64,000 nt of DNA, from NCBI RefSeq assembly GCF_026627505.1, contig NZ_JAPNLK010000051.1:1-64000 (forward strand), given 5' to 3'. A program made the translations under genes and the position numbers. Positions 17,001-25,061 of this stretch are shown here, piece after piece. The DNA is from Streptomyces sp. H27-H5. GTDB taxonomy: Bacteria; Actinomycetota; Actinomycetes; Streptomycetales; Streptomycetaceae. Position 1 is the stretch's first letter. The number at the start of each line of letters is the position of its first letter. The notes below the pieces were generated by a model, which made no database searches, was not told the origin of the DNA, and saw only the letters and a list, made by a program, of their open reading frames with translations.

Positions 17001-18617
17001 GTGAAGCTCAGTGACTGGATGATCACCGCCGATGAACGCGGCAACGCCGCGACCCGGCTCGACGCGCGCCACCCTGACGGAGCCGCCTGGACCCGAGGGA
17101 ACCAGGTGCGCCCCCTGGTGCACGGCGCGACGTACTTCGCCGAACTGCTGGAAGGGATCCGGGCGCAGCGCGAGGGCGACCTCCTGCTGTTCACGGACTG
17201 GCGCGGCGACCCCGACGAGCGGCTCGACGGCCCCGGCACGGAGATCGGCGCCGTACTGGGCGAGGCGGCGCGGCGCGGAGTCATCGTCAAAGGGCTGATC
17301 TGGCGCTCCCACCTGGACGGGCTCCAGTTCAGCGAGAGCGAGAACCGCCACCTCGGCGAGGAGATCGAGGAGGCCGGCGGCGAGTGCCTGCTCGACATGC
17401 GCGTGCGCCCCGGGGGTTCCCACCACCAGAAACTGGTCGTCCTGCGCCATCCCGGGCGCCCCCACCTCGACGTCGCGTACGTCGGTGGCATCGACCTCTG
17501 CCACGGCCGCAACGACGACGCCTCGCACCGCGGCGACCCCCAGGCGCCGCCCTTCGCCTCCGCCTACGGAGACCGCCCACCGTGGCACGACGTGCAACTG
17601 GCCGTCCGAGGCCCGGCCGTCGGCGACATCGAGGCGGGGTTCCGGGAGCGTTGGTGCGACCCCGGACCCCTCAGCCGCAGCCCGATGGTCCGGTTGCGCG
17701 CGCTCCTGGACCGGGAGGACACGGTCGCGGACCGCCTTCCCCCTCAGCTGCCCGACCCCCGACCGTGCGGAAGCCAGGCCGTACAGATCCTGCGCACCTA
17801 CCCCAACCGGCTGTGGCGCGGCTACCCCTTCGCGCCCGACGGCGAACGCAGCATCGCGCGCAGCTACCTCAAGGCGCTGCGACGGGCACAGGCGCTGATC
17901 TACCTGGAGGACCAGTACCTGTGGTCCCCGAAGGTCGTCGAGTCCTTCGCCCGGGCGCTGCGCGACAACCCGGAACTGCGCCTGATCGCCGTGATCCCCA
18001 CGGTCCCCGAACAGGACGGACGGGTCACGCTGCCGATGAACCTCGTCGGACGGCTCACCGCGCTGGAGGCGCTGCGGCGTGCGAGCGCCGACCGCGTCGC
18101 GGTCTACGGGCTGGAGAACCACGCGGGGACTCCCGTGTACGTGCACGCCAAGGTCTGCGTGATCGACGACGTCTGGGCCTCGGTCGGATCGGACAACGTG
18201 AACCTCCGCTCCTGGACACACGACTCGGAACTCAACTGCGCCGTGCTGGACGAGACCGCCGACGTCCGCCCGCCGCTCGACCCCGGAGGGCTCGGGGACG
18301 GTGCCCGCCGCCACGCCAGGGACCTGCGGCTGGAACTCTCGCTCGAACACCTCGATGCCGCGGCCCCCGATTCACGGTACCCGGCCGACCTCGTGTGCGA
18401 CCCGGTCGCCGCCTTCGACGCGTTCGCGTCGAGCGCCGCCGCACTCGACGCGTGGCACGACGGCGGGTGCCGGGGCCCCCGGCCGGCGGGCCGCCTGCGG
18501 ACCTACCGCCCGCCCGATCTGCCGCGCACCACGCGCGGGGTCGTCATGCCGCTGTACCGGTTGCTCGTCGACCCCGACGGCCGCCCGTTCGGGCTCCGAC
18601 GCCGCAACGCCTTCTGA
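17001..18617 (+). CDS. Phospholipase D-family enzyme (two HKD motifs)
   Basis: This 538-residue protein has two PLD motifs: HHQKLVVL with a downstream Asp in VGGIDL (near residues 140-162), and VHAKVCVIDD followed by GSDN (near 380-397). The paired motifs form one active site for phosphodiester hydrolysis or transphosphatidylation. There is no signal peptide, so it is probably cytosolic or membrane-associated. It starts at GTG 17001 with GGAG upstream. It is longer than the cardiolipin-synthase-like PLD at 29823 and probably has a different substrate. Confidence 0.85.
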   Translation: MKLSDWMITADERGNAATRLDARHPDGAAWTRGNQVRPLVHGATYFAELLEGIRAQREGDLLLFTDWRGDPDERLDGPGTEIGAVLGEAARRGVIVKGLIWRSHLDGLQFSESENRHLGEEIEEAGGECLLDMRVRPGGSHHQKLVVLRHPGRPHLDVAYVGGIDLCHGRNDDASHRGDPQAPPFASAYGDRPPWHDVQLAVRGPAVGDIEAGFRERWCDPGPLSRSPMVRLRALLDREDTVADRLPPQLPDPRPCGSQAVQILRTYPNRLWRGYPFAPDGERSIARSYLKALRRAQALIYLEDQYLWSPKVVESFARALRDNPELRLIAVIPTVPEQDGRVTLPMNLVGRLTALEALRRASADRVAVYGLENHAGTPVYVHAKVCVIDDVWASVGSDNVNLRSWTHDSELNCAVLDETADVRPPLDPGGLGDGARRHARDLRLELSLEHLDAAAPDSRYPADLVCDPVAAFDAFASSAAALDAWHDGGCRGPRPAGRLRTYRPPDLPRTTRGVVMPLYRLLVDPDGRPFGLRRRNAF

Positions 18618-18622
18618 GTACG

Positions 18623-18662
18623 CCGCGACGTGTACCGGGGCGCCGCGACGTGTACCGGGGCG
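18623..18662. repeat. Two tandem 20-bp repeats
   Basis: The 20-bp unit beginning GCCGCGACGT is exactly duplicated just after the phospholipase D stop. It lies in a non-coding gap and its function is unknown. Confidence 0.8.
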
Positions 18663-18781
18663 CCGCATCGCGTACGGAACGGCGAACGGTCCCGCGGGCC
18701 CGCGTCAGACGCCCCGCGGCGTTCCGGGCCCGGCGAGTGCGGCGAGGCCCGTCGCGACGCTCGCCCTCGTCAGGACCACCT

Positions 18782-19375
18782 TCATGACGCCGACCCCTCG
18801 GGCCCGGCGTGCAGGCCGGTGGCCAGACCCGGGTAGTGGCGGACGAGACCGTCGGCGTCGAACTCGACGTCGGCGGTGAACGAGCCGGAGGCGTAGCGGA
18901 CCCGGTGGCCGCCCAGCGGCGTGTACACCTGCTCCGACGGCGTCACGACGAGATCGGGAACGGACACCCAGGCCATCAGGAACGGCCGTTCCGGTGCGCC
19001 CGCGTCCCTCAGGTGGAGCCCGTGCCGCAGCACGGGCATCGTGTTCGTCAGCGGGCACAGGCCGAGGTCGCAGTCGAGGGCGCCCTCGAACTCCTCCCGC
19101 GGCTGCCCGTCGACCGTCCACCGTCCCGCCTCGTCCCGGCGCAGGTCGAGTTCACGCCTCACCGCACCGGGACCGTCGACGGTGACGTGCAGCTCCCGCG
19201 TGACGAAGCGGGGACCGGTCACGAGCCGGTACGTGACCCAGTACGGGCCGTCCTCCAGCCCCAGCGCCCGGCCCCGCGCCTGGAGGCGGTCCTCCTCGAA
19301 CCGCCCCCACGCGGTGTCGTATCCGCCGGAGGCCGTGACCTGCCAGGTGCGCGTGAAGTGTGCCGAGTCGTCCAT
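18782..19375 (-). CDS. Putative glycolipid-binding domain protein
   Basis: This 197-residue soluble protein matches the putative glycolipid-binding family (PF06475, formerly DUF1025) by its length, its repeated beta-strand pattern, and segments such as YRLVTGPRFVTRELHV and CPLTNTMPVLRHG. Family function in cells is unclear. The start is ATG at 19375 with GAGGA upstream; the in-frame extension to 19717 is out of character and overlaps the channel gene. It sits 82 bp behind the ion-channel gene on the same strand and may be co-transcribed with it. Confidence 0.75.
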   Translation of the reverse strand: MDDSAHFTRTWQVTASGGYDTAWGRFEEDRLQARGRALGLEDGPYWVTYRLVTGPRFVTRELHVTVDGPGAVRRELDLRRDEAGRWTVDGQPREEFEGALDCDLGLCPLTNTMPVLRHGLHLRDAGAPERPFLMAWVSVPDLVVTPSEQVYTPLGGHRVRYASGSFTADVEFDADGLVRHYPGLATGLHAGPEGSAS

Positions 19376-19457
19376 GGGGAGATCCTCGCGCACGCCGCGA
19401 CCCCGGTGCCAGGCCACCACGCGCGCGCCGTACGACCCCGCTCTCGGGCGCAATCCC

Positions 19458-20426
19458 TCACACAGCGCCGGCCGAGGCGTGGGCCGGGGGAGGGGAACCG
19501 CCGATCGAGGCCGCGTCCGGGACGTGTGGGACGTCGAGTTGGGCCTCCATGTCGTCGAGCGCACTGCGCACCGCGGCGATGCGCAGACGCAGCGCGTCGG
19601 CCGGCTCCGGTTCCTCCCCCGCGGCGCCGACCCCGACCGGTGGGGCGGGTGCGTCGGCCGCGTGCGCGGCGCTCTCCCGAAGGGCTTCGGCCGCCTCCAT
19701 CTCACGTGCCTCCTCAAGGGAGTTGAGGACGACGCCGATCAGCACGTTGACGAGTACGAACGAGGCGAGCAGGACGTAGGAGGCGTAGTACAGGATGCTG
19801 AAGGGGGAGACGGCCAGCCCGGCGTGCACGGCGTCGCCGAGACCCTCCAGCGTCATCAGGAGGAAGAGGGTCAGCCCGGCGCGGCCGAGGGAGCCGTAGT
19901 GCTGGGGGTCGTGCGCGGCGAAGCAGATCCAGCCGATCATCGCGTACACGTAGAGGATCAGCGCACCGACGAACAGGAAGCTGACGGTGCCGGGCAGGCT
20001 GCGGCCCACGGCGACCAACAGGACGCGCAACTGCGGCATGAACCGCGCGGTGCGCAGGACCCGCGCCAGCCGCAGGAGCCTCAACAGGGTGGTGTTCTCC
20101 CGCAGGAACGGCACGAAGGCGGAGGAGACGACCAGCAGGTCGAACACGTTCCAGGGATCCCGGAAGAAAGCTTTCGGTCGATCGGCGTGCGCGCCCAGGC
20201 GGACCAGCATCTCCAGGGTGAACGCGATCACGCAGAATCGTTCGGCCAGGTGGAGTAGGGGCCCGTAGTCGACGGCGAGGCCGCTGTACGTCTCGACGCC
20301 CAGCAGCGCGGCGTTGAGGAGGATCGCCGCGAACACGCCGATCGAGAACGGCGGCGCCTCGCACACCTCACGGCACCGCGCGGCCAGTCTCGTGCGTCCC
20401 GCGTCCACCGCGGTGAGGTCGGTCAT
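19458..20426 (-). CDS. Voltage-gated cation channel, NaChBac/ion_trans family, atypical filter
   Basis: This 322-residue membrane protein has the six-helix single-domain ion-channel plan. The S4 sensor carries five arginines at every third position (RLLRLARVLRTAR, near residues 108-120). The pore loop reads TLEGLGDAV, whereas known bacterial sodium channels usually have LESWS-like filters, so ion selectivity may differ. After S6 (ASFVLVNVLIGVVLNSL) the tail is charged and helical, compatible with a tetramerising coiled coil. The start ATG at 20426 follows GAGGGAG by four bases. Confidence 0.85.
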   Translation of the reverse strand: MTDLTAVDAGRTRLAARCREVCEAPPFSIGVFAAILLNAALLGVETYSGLAVDYGPLLHLAERFCVIAFTLEMLVRLGAHADRPKAFFRDPWNVFDLLVVSSAFVPFLRENTTLLRLLRLARVLRTARFMPQLRVLLVAVGRSLPGTVSFLFVGALILYVYAMIGWICFAAHDPQHYGSLGRAGLTLFLLMTLEGLGDAVHAGLAVSPFSILYYASYVLLASFVLVNVLIGVVLNSLEEAREMEAAEALRESAAHAADAPAPPVGVGAAGEEPEPADALRLRIAAVRSALDDMEAQLDVPHVPDAASIGGSPPPAHASAGAV

Positions 20427-20585
20427 CGTGCTCCCTCGTGCAATCCGGCGGCCCCGGCCGCCCACCGCGTCGTGTCGCGACGGATGCCGGGGCGATGATC
20501 ATGTTCCGGGTCGTGTAACGCCGGCCGGCCGGATTCGAGACGCCCTGGGACGGCACATCGCCCGATCGGGGTGCGCGAACACCCC

Positions 20586-21087
20586 CTACGGCCACCCGAC
20601 GGCCGCCGTCGCATCCCCACGCTCCGGACCCGCCCCCGTGTAGGCCGCGGCGCTCCGCACGAACATCGTGTGCAGGGCGTGCACCGACCTCGTCGTCGTG
20701 GTCGACCGCGGGCGCTGGATCACCATCAGTACGGCCGGGATGGGAGCGGCGGAACGCCTGAAGGGTGGGCACGAGCAGTGGCACCGTCGCCGCGTTCACG
20801 GTGCCCAGCCGGATCATGCGGGTGGTGCGGTGCCGCGCGTCGGCGGCGCGGCGCAGCGTGTCGACCGCGTCCAGCACCCCGACGATGTGCGGCAACAGCT
20901 CACGGCCGGCGTCGCTGATCCGGGCACCGGAGCGGCGGCGGTCCAGGAGGTCGACACCCAGCTCGCGTTCCAGATTGCGGACGGTCTCGCTCAGGGCCGG
21001 CTGGGAGACGTGCAGGGACTCTGCCGCGCGGCGCAGCGATCCGAGCCGGGTCACGGCCGTGATGTATTCCAGCTGTTCTGTCCGCAA
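20586..21087 (-). pseudogene. Decayed LysR-family regulator (internal deletion and frame change)
   Basis: A TTG at 21087 opens a normal LysR winged-helix domain (AAESLHVSQPALSETVRNLE) that continues in frame to LQAFRRSHPG, about residue 118, near 20735. The rest of the roughly 300-residue protein is missing. In another frame, the segment down to a TAG at 20586 reads RSVHALHTMFVRSAAAY, which looks like a LysR C-terminus. I infer an internal deletion of about 400 bp with a frame change. The remaining N-terminal part could still bind DNA but lacks an effector domain. Confidence 0.6.
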
Positions 21088-21239
21088 GACAAACTGCCTC
21101 GGCGACCGGCAGGAGACCTCGATCCCCTTCGCGGCACCGGCGCGGCGCTGAACGAAGGCGCATTGCGGATGAGTCGTACGGGTTTGGCCCGGCCGTATCG
21201 GGTGAGACGGAGGAGGACCCCAGGAGAAAGGGAAGCGCA

Positions 21240-21332
21240 ATGAGTGTGGTGGCTCTTCTTGTCGCACCGATGATCCTCGCCGCCGTCCTGGCCTACCAGG
21301 GCGGCAGTCGAGCCCGGCACCGGGCCCGCTGA
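21240..21332 (+). CDS. 30-residue putative membrane peptide
   Basis: ATG at 21240 is preceded by AGGAGAAAGGGAAGC and opens a 30-codon frame: one hydrophobic helix (VALLVAPMILAAVLAY) followed by an Arg/His-rich tail. It is divergent from the decayed lysR. The good ribosome site and clean helix-plus-basic-tail layout support translation. The function is unknown. It is too short for most gene finders. Confidence 0.5.
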   Translation: MSVVALLVAPMILAAVLAYQGGSRARHRAR

Positions 21333-21406
21333 CTTCACCGGGTCGGCGCCGCGCCTCGCGCGGACCGCCCGATGCCCCACCGGTTCACCGCCGGCCGCGT
21401 GACGGC

Positions 21407-21904
21407 TCAGGCCGTCGCGCGGCCGGCGGTGAACACCTTGGCCGACGCGGTCAGGCGCAGGCCCTCCAACGTGTCGATCTGTTCCTGGGCGCGGTCCAGC
21501 AACCCTTGCAGACGCTCCTGGTCGAGTCCGGTCTGCCCCGGAGCCACCACCAGCAGCGTCGCCCACAGGCACGCCTTGCCCTCGGTGCCCAGCCGCAACG
21601 TCTCCAGCTCGACGAGCCGGCTCAGGCCCGAACGCCGCACCAGGCGGCCGTTGAGCTTCCAGCGGGCGGCCCGCTCTCCGGCCCAGCCCGCGAGGACCTT
21701 GTGACGGCGCGGGGCGTGACCGAGGGAGTGCATGATGGCCAGGAGGTCGTGCCGGTCCTGGGCGATCTCGTTCGCCAGACGGGCCAGTTCCGGCCCGCGG
21801 GGTGTGCGTCGGTGTGCGCGGGCGATGCGTCGGGCGAGGCCCACGCCGGCCGTGGAACCCGCCAGGTGGTCGTTGAGGTAGATCCCGAGCATCTGCCCGT
21901 GCAT
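21407..21904 (-). CDS. Conserved-type hypothetical helical protein
   Basis: This 165-residue protein is soluble, mostly helical and rich in Arg and Leu. The ATG at 21904 has AAGGAG close upstream; an earlier in-frame start at 21982 lacks this. Segments such as LARLANEIAQDRHDLLAIMHSLG suggest a helical bundle, but I cannot name the family. It is flanked by other minus-strand stress or membrane genes and appears monocistronic. Confidence 0.65.
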   Translation of the reverse strand: MHGQMLGIYLNDHLAGSTAGVGLARRIARAHRRTPRGPELARLANEIAQDRHDLLAIMHSLGHAPRRHKVLAGWAGERAARWKLNGRLVRRSGLSRLVELETLRLGTEGKACLWATLLVVAPGQTGLDQERLQGLLDRAQEQIDTLEGLRLTASAKVFTAGRATA

Positions 21905-22065
21905 GCGTGCTCCTTCGGTCCGGGAACGGCCACGGCGATGCATGCCCACTGCGGCGGTCCGCGCAGCGCGGCACTGCGCCACCCGGTGCCGCTACCACTC
22001 GAACGGCGGTCCGGTCGGAGTACCGACCGGACCGCCGCCCGGGCCGACGGGTGACCCCGCCCGGC

Positions 22066-22581
22066 CTATTTCCCCAGCTCACGCAGGGCTGTGGCCGGGG
22101 TGGCGCGCTCCGGACCGCCCTCAGCCGTGTGGCGCTGTCGCCAGTACGGATTGTCGTGCGGCAGCTTGCTGGAGACCCGCCCGTACATCCCGAAGGTCAT
22201 GATCAGCAGTCCCATGAGGAAGCTGAACACGACGTTGCTCATGCCGAAGCCGAGCACGTTCGCCGGCTTGTCGAGCACGAAGAGGTGGGCGAAGCCGCTC
22301 AGCACGAACAGCCCGCCGACGATCATGTTCAGCATCGAGGCGAAGTTTCCCCCGATGAAGGCGCCCACGACCAGTGCCAGCCCCACGACCAGCGAGATCG
22401 CGCTGAGCGTGGAGTTCGTCGTCATGCCGGCGATCCGCCCGCCCGAGGTGTCGAACGGACTCAGCGCGTCCGCGAAACCGAGGGCGCTGAAGGCCAGCAG
22501 GATCAGGCCACAGACGAGCGCGCCGTAGCGGTAGATCCCGGCGAGCTTGTGATCCACGGGTAGTTCGTCCTTGAGCTGCAT
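22066..22581 (-). CDS. DUF4383-type four-TM membrane protein
   Basis: This 171-residue integral membrane protein has about four hydrophobic helices (near residues 20-42, 60-80, 85-105 and 115-135) and a charged C-terminal tail. Its length and pattern, including VVGLALVVGAFIGGNFASML and FAHLFVLD, match the DUF4383 family of unknown function common in actinobacteria. The ATG at 22581 follows GGCGAGGAACC. Confidence 0.75.
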   Translation of the reverse strand: MQLKDELPVDHKLAGIYRYGALVCGLILLAFSALGFADALSPFDTSGGRIAGMTTNSTLSAISLVVGLALVVGAFIGGNFASMLNMIVGGLFVLSGFAHLFVLDKPANVLGFGMSNVVFSFLMGLLIMTFGMYGRVSSKLPHDNPYWRQRHTAEGGPERATPATALRELGK

Positions 22582-22730
22582 GGTTCCTCGCCTCTCGCGT
22601 GCGGGGGAGCGTCCACTTGCATCGATTGTGCCTAATTTTGTCCGATCAGGTCCGATCGGGCGTGCCGAGACCCCGCGTCGGTCCCGGGCCGCGCGGGTAC
22701 CGCCGAGCGCCGGACGGTCGGCGGGAGTGG

Positions 22731-22910
22731 TCAGAAGCCCGCGATGCGGGCGGCGAAGAACGCCGCGAAGAGCACCGCCCCGAAGGCGATGAGGGCCAGC
22801 AGGGCCCGAGGGTGTTCGAAGATCCCGCCATCGGCCCGTTCCTGGTGGGCCTCGGCGATGGAACCTTCACCGGGAGGGGTCTCTCCCGGCGGGACGCGTC
22901 GATCGGACAT
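22731..22910 (-). CDS. Small DUF6480-type membrane protein
   Basis: This 59-residue protein has a Pro/Glu-rich polar N-terminus (SDRRVPPGETPPGEGS) and one C-terminal membrane helix (ALLALIAFGAVLFAAFFAARIAGF). It resembles the small actinobacterial DUF6480 family, function unknown. ATG 22910 has AGGAAG upstream, so the longer in-frame start at 23003 is not needed. Confidence 0.65.
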   Translation of the reverse strand: MSDRRVPPGETPPGEGSIAEAHQERADGGIFEHPRALLALIAFGAVLFAAFFAARIAGF

Positions 22911-23076
22911 GGCATCTTCCTGTCCAGACGAGGACGGACCGGTGACTGAGGTCCCGGGTGTCGTCCTTGTCTCCACCATGGACGCGTGGACTCCGCCACG
23001 CACATCGCATCGATCGTGCAGCGGTTGAACCGACCGCCGACGCCGACCGCCGATGCGGCAGTCCCGGGGGAAAGCA

Positions 23077-23114
23077 GTCCGGCCCCCCGACGCCTGGGCG
23101 TCGGGGGGCCGGAC
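23077..23114 (-). terminator. Terminator of the tRNA-fMet gene
   Basis: A perfect 17-bp stem (23077-23093 with 23098-23114) and a four-base loop lie 6 bp beyond the tRNA 3' end on the minus strand. Confidence 0.8.
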
Positions 23115-23120
23115 CTTCAG

Positions 23121-23194
23121 TAGCGGGGACAGGATTTGAACCTGCGACCTCTGGGTTATGAGCCCAGCGAGCTACCGAGCTGCTCCACCCCGCG
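23121..23194 (-). tRNA. Initiator tRNA-Met (CAU)
   Basis: A 74-nt cloverleaf is readable on the minus strand: acceptor CGCGGGG pairing CCCCGC with an unpaired first base, D arm, an anticodon stem ending in three G-C pairs, anticodon CAT (complement of 23158-23160), and T arm GGTTCAAATCC. The unpaired position 1 and the GGG/CCC anticodon stem mark the initiator type. CCA is not encoded. A strong terminator follows. Confidence 0.95.
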
Positions 23195-23274
23195 TCGGTA
23201 AACCCCACTGTACGCGACGCACGGCCCGCCTCTCGCCACGGTGCCCCGAGGCCGGCGAAGCCACGGGTACGGGG

Positions 23275-23310
23275 TGCGGGGCACCCGACACAGGTGCTGG
23301 GTGCCCCGCA
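23275..23310. other. 12-bp-stem hairpin in a 600-bp gap
   Basis: Arms 23275-23286 and 23299-23310 are perfectly complementary, with near-repeats of CAGGTGC(T/C)GGGTG around them. The gap between tRNA-fMet and the gene at 23799 holds no convincing long gene. The region directly upstream of the tRNA probably carries its promoter, which I could not pick out. Confidence 0.5.
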
Positions 23311-23798
23311 CAGGTGCCGGGTGGAGGCCGATGACGTGCTGCCGTCCCGTCCGTGCCCGAGGGCCGCTGGTTCGGGCAGTGGCCGCCGGGGGCTCGGCCG
23401 GGCTCCGGGTGGGGGGAACACCCGAGCCCGGCGCCGCGTGCGACGGGACGGCAGCATCGTGCCGGTCGGCGGGCGCGCGGCCGGGGGGACGGGCACGCGC
23501 GCCTACCGATCTCGACGGGTCGCCGCACCACTCGAAGTGGCAACCCGCCGCACGACGCGTATGACCCGCCCGGCGTGAGGTAAACCCCCTCTTGGAGCAA
23601 AGCCGTTCTCCCGCGCCGTACTTGACGGCCGAAGCCGTTCGGGGGCGAGCGTGTGATGGTTGTCGTGCCCGGCCATGCGTCAATCCGGCCGCCACGTACG
23701 GGTCACGGACGGCGGTACGTCGGGCAAGGGCCCACCGCGGAGTCCCACAGGGCACACTCGAACCACACGACCGTGTCGAAGGGCGATGGGACGGCCAG

Positions 23799-24101
23799 TT
23801 GAGTGACACCCACGAGGGCGAGAGCGACCCCGTAGGCCTGCCCTGCGTGCTCTCCGAGGACGTCGCCCGATTCATGATCGACCCGAATCTGCCCCCGTGG
23901 GCCATGGGGTCGATCATCGCGGCGATGGTCGGCATCGGGGAGTCCCGCGGGCTCGTGCCGGGCAGCACGACAGCCGAGGAGTGGCCGGAGTGTCGGCTGT
24001 TGCCGCTGGGTGACGACGGGACGCTGGGCATCGTCGAGTACGTCATCGCCGAGGACGCGGAACCGCCGCAGGTGGTCGTCACCCGGATCCTCCTGTACTG
24101 A
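23799..24101 (+). CDS. Small hypothetical protein
   Basis: About 100 acidic residues from a TTG start (GGGACGG four bases upstream) to a stop at 24101. I recognise no family. The second half (LPPWAMGSIIAAMVGIGESRG, then the EYVIAEDA region) has a plausible alpha/beta pattern and normal codon use, unlike the in-frame Arg-rich extension upstream, which I exclude. The start is uncertain. Confidence 0.5.
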   Translation: MSDTHEGESDPVGLPCVLSEDVARFMIDPNLPPWAMGSIIAAMVGIGESRGLVPGSTTAEEWPECRLLPLGDDGTLGIVEYVIAEDAEPPQVVVTRILLY

Positions 24102-24365
24102 CCGGACCGACCGCGGCGCGCGCCCCGGCCGGCTCTTGCACGATGCCCTCCCGGCCGGGCGGCGTTGACATCCGACCGGGTTGCGTGCGACAAAGAGCCC
24201 TGGTCGTGGACCCGGCAGACGCTCCGTCGCGCACCGCGCGAGACGCCGTGCGCGCCCTGTCCGCCCGTGCTGACAGACCGCGCGCAATCCATTTGTGCCG
24301 ACAGGCCCGGACACGGGAATAGTTACCCCGACCGACTTCACCGCATCACCGAACGGACGTCTGAC

Positions 24366-24908
24366 TTGACGATCATTCCTGGCTCGCGCGTCCCCGGTAG
24401 AACCTGGACGATCCGCCTCACCGGCCACGCCGACCACACCGTCACCCTCACCTGCAGCACCCCCACCTGCCGCATGCCTCCCCGGTCGCGGGACACCAAC
24501 GCCATGCGCCGCTTCGCCGCCGAGCACGCCCGGGCTCACGCCCGGCTGGTCACCGTCCAGCCGCAGGCGGACTGTGCCTGCCGCGCGGCCGAGTGCTCGC
24601 TCCACGAGGACACCCGGGCGAGCTGTTTCGGCGCCCCCATGCTGTTGCTGGTCCACAACCCGGCCATCGGCCAGGTCTGGACGCTGGCCGAGATCTGCCA
24701 GGCCTGCGCCCCCCTCATCTCCCATGTCGTCGTGCTCGGGCGGGCCGAGCGTCCCCTCACCGCGCCGGCCGCCGCCGCGAGTGCACCCGGCCCCGCACCG
24801 GCCCGGCCCGTCGTGCCGGGGGGATTCTCCAACCCGGAACCGGCACCCGAATCGACCGTCAAGCGCCGCCGCCCCCGCTACGGCGGCCCCACCCGACTCC
24901 CGCGCTGA
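24366..24908 (+). CDS. Cysteine-rich hypothetical protein
   Basis: This protein of about 180 residues runs from a TTG at 24366 (TIIPGSRVPGRTWTIRL). Several cysteines (LTCSTPTC, ADCACRAAEC and ICQACA) suggest a zinc-binding fold. The C-terminus is Pro/Ala-rich and ends basic. I recognise it only as the kind of conserved hypothetical common in Streptomyces. Residues upstream of the TTG look non-coding, so the long 24165 start is rejected. Confidence 0.55.
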   Translation: MTIIPGSRVPGRTWTIRLTGHADHTVTLTCSTPTCRMPPRSRDTNAMRRFAAEHARAHARLVTVQPQADCACRAAECSLHEDTRASCFGAPMLLLVHNPAIGQVWTLAEICQACAPLISHVVVLGRAERPLTAPAAAASAPGPAPARPVVPGGFSNPEPAPESTVKRRRPRYGGPTRLPR

Positions 24909-25061
24909 CCCCCTTCCGGGTGCGCGCCGCCCGCCCGGAAGAGGAAGTACGCGCGCCTCGACCGGACACCGCGCCGACGGCGCGCATCGACCGACGGCGC
25001 CGGTGATCCGACCGGCGCCCACAGGGCGCATGACTCGGCCCCGCCGGGTAACACGGCGTCA

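Noticed and set aside
23592..23798. N-terminal extension of the small gene at 23799
   Set aside because: The added residues are Arg-rich and lack a plausible fold, and the start codon has no ribosome site.
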